NCBI GenBank assembly: GCA_017163975.1
Contig: JAFFSR010000245.1
Coordinates: 1,565,001 to 1,629,000 of the forward strand
DNA: 64,000 bases
DNA from: Anastatus disparis
Lineage: Eukaryota; Arthropoda; Insecta; Hymenoptera; Eupelmidae
Reading direction: 5' to 3'
The notes beneath the pieces are model-generated. The model saw only the letters and a program-made list of their open reading frames with translations, was not told the DNA's origin and made no database searches. The position numbers and the translations under genes were made by a program. Numbering within the stretch: the first letter of the stretch is position 1; each line of letters begins with the position of its first letter. Of the stretch, positions 61,855-64,000 are shown piece after piece.

Positions 61855-63190
61855 ACTTCAAGACAGTTTTTCTTAAATATTGAATTTAAAAACTCTTCAG
61901 TCTGCTTTTAAATAATATTTTTATTATAAAAAGAATTGAAATAAATCTGAGGGGTAAATGTGTTTGGTGCCCTATATTGCGAATTTCATTGAGTAAAATA
62001 ACACAATAACTCACAAGTTATTAGTTATAATAATTTTCTGAACTCTTTTCACATTAATTCAAATAACGTTAAGGCGACTACGGAAGTTTGGTTCGATTTC
62101 ATTTTGTAGTTTACAAATTACTCTTTCAGTTTCTAAAATTTTTTGAATTTTTTAATTTTCCACCATTTATTATAATCCGTAGAATGGTGGGAAATTAAAA
62201 AATCTGAAAAATTTTACATATTGAAAGAGTAATTTGTAAACACTCAAAAATAAAACCTAACCTAAAATCCGAAGTCGCCTTAAATATATTTTTATTATTC
62301 AACTAAATCTTGATATCATGTAAATGTTATAAGTTATTGAAAATGAAATATATTGCAATATAAAAGAATAAGTAAAATATAATTTAACATAACGATAATT
62401 TTTTCAAGATTTATTCAAGTGAAACAGTTAATTATTTATTTGTTTACCTTACAACAAATCTATTGTTTCGTTCGTTGAGATGAGTACTAATTATATTGCA
62501 ATATAAAAGAATAAGTAAAATATAATTTAACATAACAATAATTATTTCAAGATTTATTCTAGTGTAACAGTCAATAATTTATTTGTTTACCTTACAACAA
62601 ATCTATTGTTTCGTTCGTTGAGATGAGTACTAATCAATTTAAATTACCTTATAATATGAATTATTATATTTATTTACTTTGATAACAAATATTTTTGCAT
62701 TTTAGCTACAACGAGTAAAATAAGATTCTTTTTTCAAGTATGTTTTTTCATAACATTAGCTAATATAGATATGAGATACTAGGAAAAAATTATCTTATAA
62801 AAGCTAAGTATAGAATTAATAATTTTAAGATATAATAACTAGAAACTTCAAAACAGTTTTTCTTATATTGAATTTTAAAAATCTTCACTTTGCTTTTAAA
62901 TAATATTTTTATTCTAGAAAGAATTGAAATAAATGTAAGGGGAAAAGGTGTTTGGTACCCTTTATTGCAAATTTCATTGAGTAAAATAACACAATAAATC
63001 ACAAGTTATTAGTTATAATAATTTTCTGAACTCTTTTTACGTTAATTCAAATAATGTTAAATATATTTTTATTATTTAACTAAATCTTGCTATCACGTAT
63101 ATGTTATATGTTATTGAAAGTGAAATATATTGTAATATAATACAATAAGTATGATATAATTTAACATAACAATAATTATATCAAGATTCA
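61855..63190. repeat. local duplication with nested 143-bp repeat
   Basis: 61855-62350 and 62845-63140 are diverged direct copies (phrases AATTTCATTGAGTAAAATAAC, ATTAGTTATAATAATTTTCTG). A 143-bp unit is repeated at about 62352-62637 (TTGTTTCGTTCGTTGAGATG twice). The right copy lacks the MITE at 62073. Confidence 0.8.
62073..62279. mobile_element. TTAA-flanked palindromic MITE GGCGACT, copy B
   Basis: 207 bp, inverted relative to copy A, TTAA at 62069-62072 and 62280-62283. The duplicated host segment at 63040-63090 has a single TTAA (ATAATGTTAAATAT) at the same place, a direct empty-site confirmation. Confidence 0.9.
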
Positions 63191-63830
63191 TTAAAAAAAT
63201 ATAGAGCCGTTATTGCACCAATAAATGAATTGTTTAGAAAAAATTCATTTTGAAATATTTCTTTTTCATATTTAAACATCTTTTTGAAATATCAAACTTG
63301 GATCATATTCTTTAGTAAAGTTTTGAGAACTTAATAAAAAAAAACGTCTATTTTTTTTAAGTATTTAATATTTATTATATTTATTGTGAATTTTATAATA
63401 ACGTGTAATTCATGTAATTTTTTCTAGATACATTTTTAATTTATCGTTTAACATGTAATATCAAAATTAAAGTTTGAAATGTATTCTTTTAAATGAGATT
63501 GATAAATAAAACTATATTTTTTATAATACTGAATATTTGGAATTAAATCTATACCTATTCATTCATTGGTGACATTTCACGGACTCGGTACTTAACCTTA
63601 ATTAAATAAAAAATTAATTAAACTTATTTACCTTGTTTGTATTTATATAAAATATTTAATATGATTCAATATTTAAATTTAATTTATTTATATATATATA
63701 TAGATATGCACATAAATAAATATGTATGTATATAAAATAAAAATGTTAAGATATTTTCATTAGATATACACGGAAATGACAGATAACAGCTAGGTTATAT
63801 TTGTCACATTAGTGATCAATGTGTGTCGAA
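63191..63830. other. AT-rich noncoding spacer
   Basis: No gene recognised; a short (TA)n run near 63690. Confidence 0.4.
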
Positions 63831-63864
63831 AATTTTGAGTTTCCACATAGATGGGCGCCCACAT

Positions 63865-64000
63865 AGCACTGAAGCTTACGGAAAGCTTCCACGAAGCTTC
63901 CATAAAAGGTTCGGAAACTTCCCGGAAGCTTCCATATAAGCTTCCTGGAAGCCTCAAATGTCCCGCGCACTTTTCTTTTAGAAAGATTCAAAGGAAGCTT
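63865..64000. repeat. cluster of GGAAGCTTCC-type palindromes
   Basis: About eight spaced or degenerate copies of GAAGCTTCC in 135 bp, running off the window end. The unit is its own reverse complement. Confidence 0.7.

Overview
The window looks like a repeat-dense, strongly AT-rich arthropod (probably insect) nuclear region. I recognise no ordinary host protein-coding gene. Almost every supported feature is a transposable element, a fragment of one, or a tandem array derived from one. The insect guess rests on a copia-type LTR element with a copia-like primer site, tRNA-derived SINEs, Helitrons and many terminal-inverted-repeat (TIR) elements. The species cannot be read from the sequence.

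Layout. 1-6 kb: short foldback elements, a TA-flanked MITE, a TTA-flanked Harbinger-like MITE, and a dispersed repeat (3.26-4.36 kb) that ends in a 15-bp minisatellite (4.37-6.01 kb). 6-12 kb: AT-rich sequence with TA microsatellites and a few inverted repeats. 12-12.7 kb: a TTAA-flanked palindrome and a Helitron 3' end. 12.7-27.3 kb: a four-level nest. A second copy of the 3.26-kb repeat is split by a TA-flanked foldback (itself hit by a SINE) and by a TTAA-flanked palindrome. That palindrome is split by a 3.7-kb TA-flanked element, which holds an intact, nearly identical-LTR copia retrotransposon (19357-26825, minus strand). 27.5-35.5 kb: foldbacks, a large nested inverted-repeat unit and a SINE.

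35.6-60.4 kb: two decayed Helitron RepHel copies face each other tail to tail (plus strand 35.6-48.4 kb; minus strand 60.35-53.9 kb). Between their 3' ends lies a huge lopsided palindrome of GGGCCC-bearing short repeats with a 429-bp higher-order unit. The plus copy is interrupted by a 5,006-bp TA-flanked element carrying about 14 copies of a 282-bp satellite, and by two adjacent 660-bp hairpins. The minus copy keeps a Ulp1-like cysteine protease domain. 60.4-64 kb: TTAA-flanked MITEs, local duplications and AT-rich DNA.

Two elements stand out. The copia element has an intact gag-pol frame whose only plausible AUG lies in the primer-binding site, joined by a predicted in-phase leader intron. 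The 5-kb satellite-bearing element has an insertion site that the second Helitron copy shows in its empty state. Several insertions are supported by empty sites inside the window (3.44, 3.95, 4.17, 58.07 and 63.06 kb). All alignments were made by eye.
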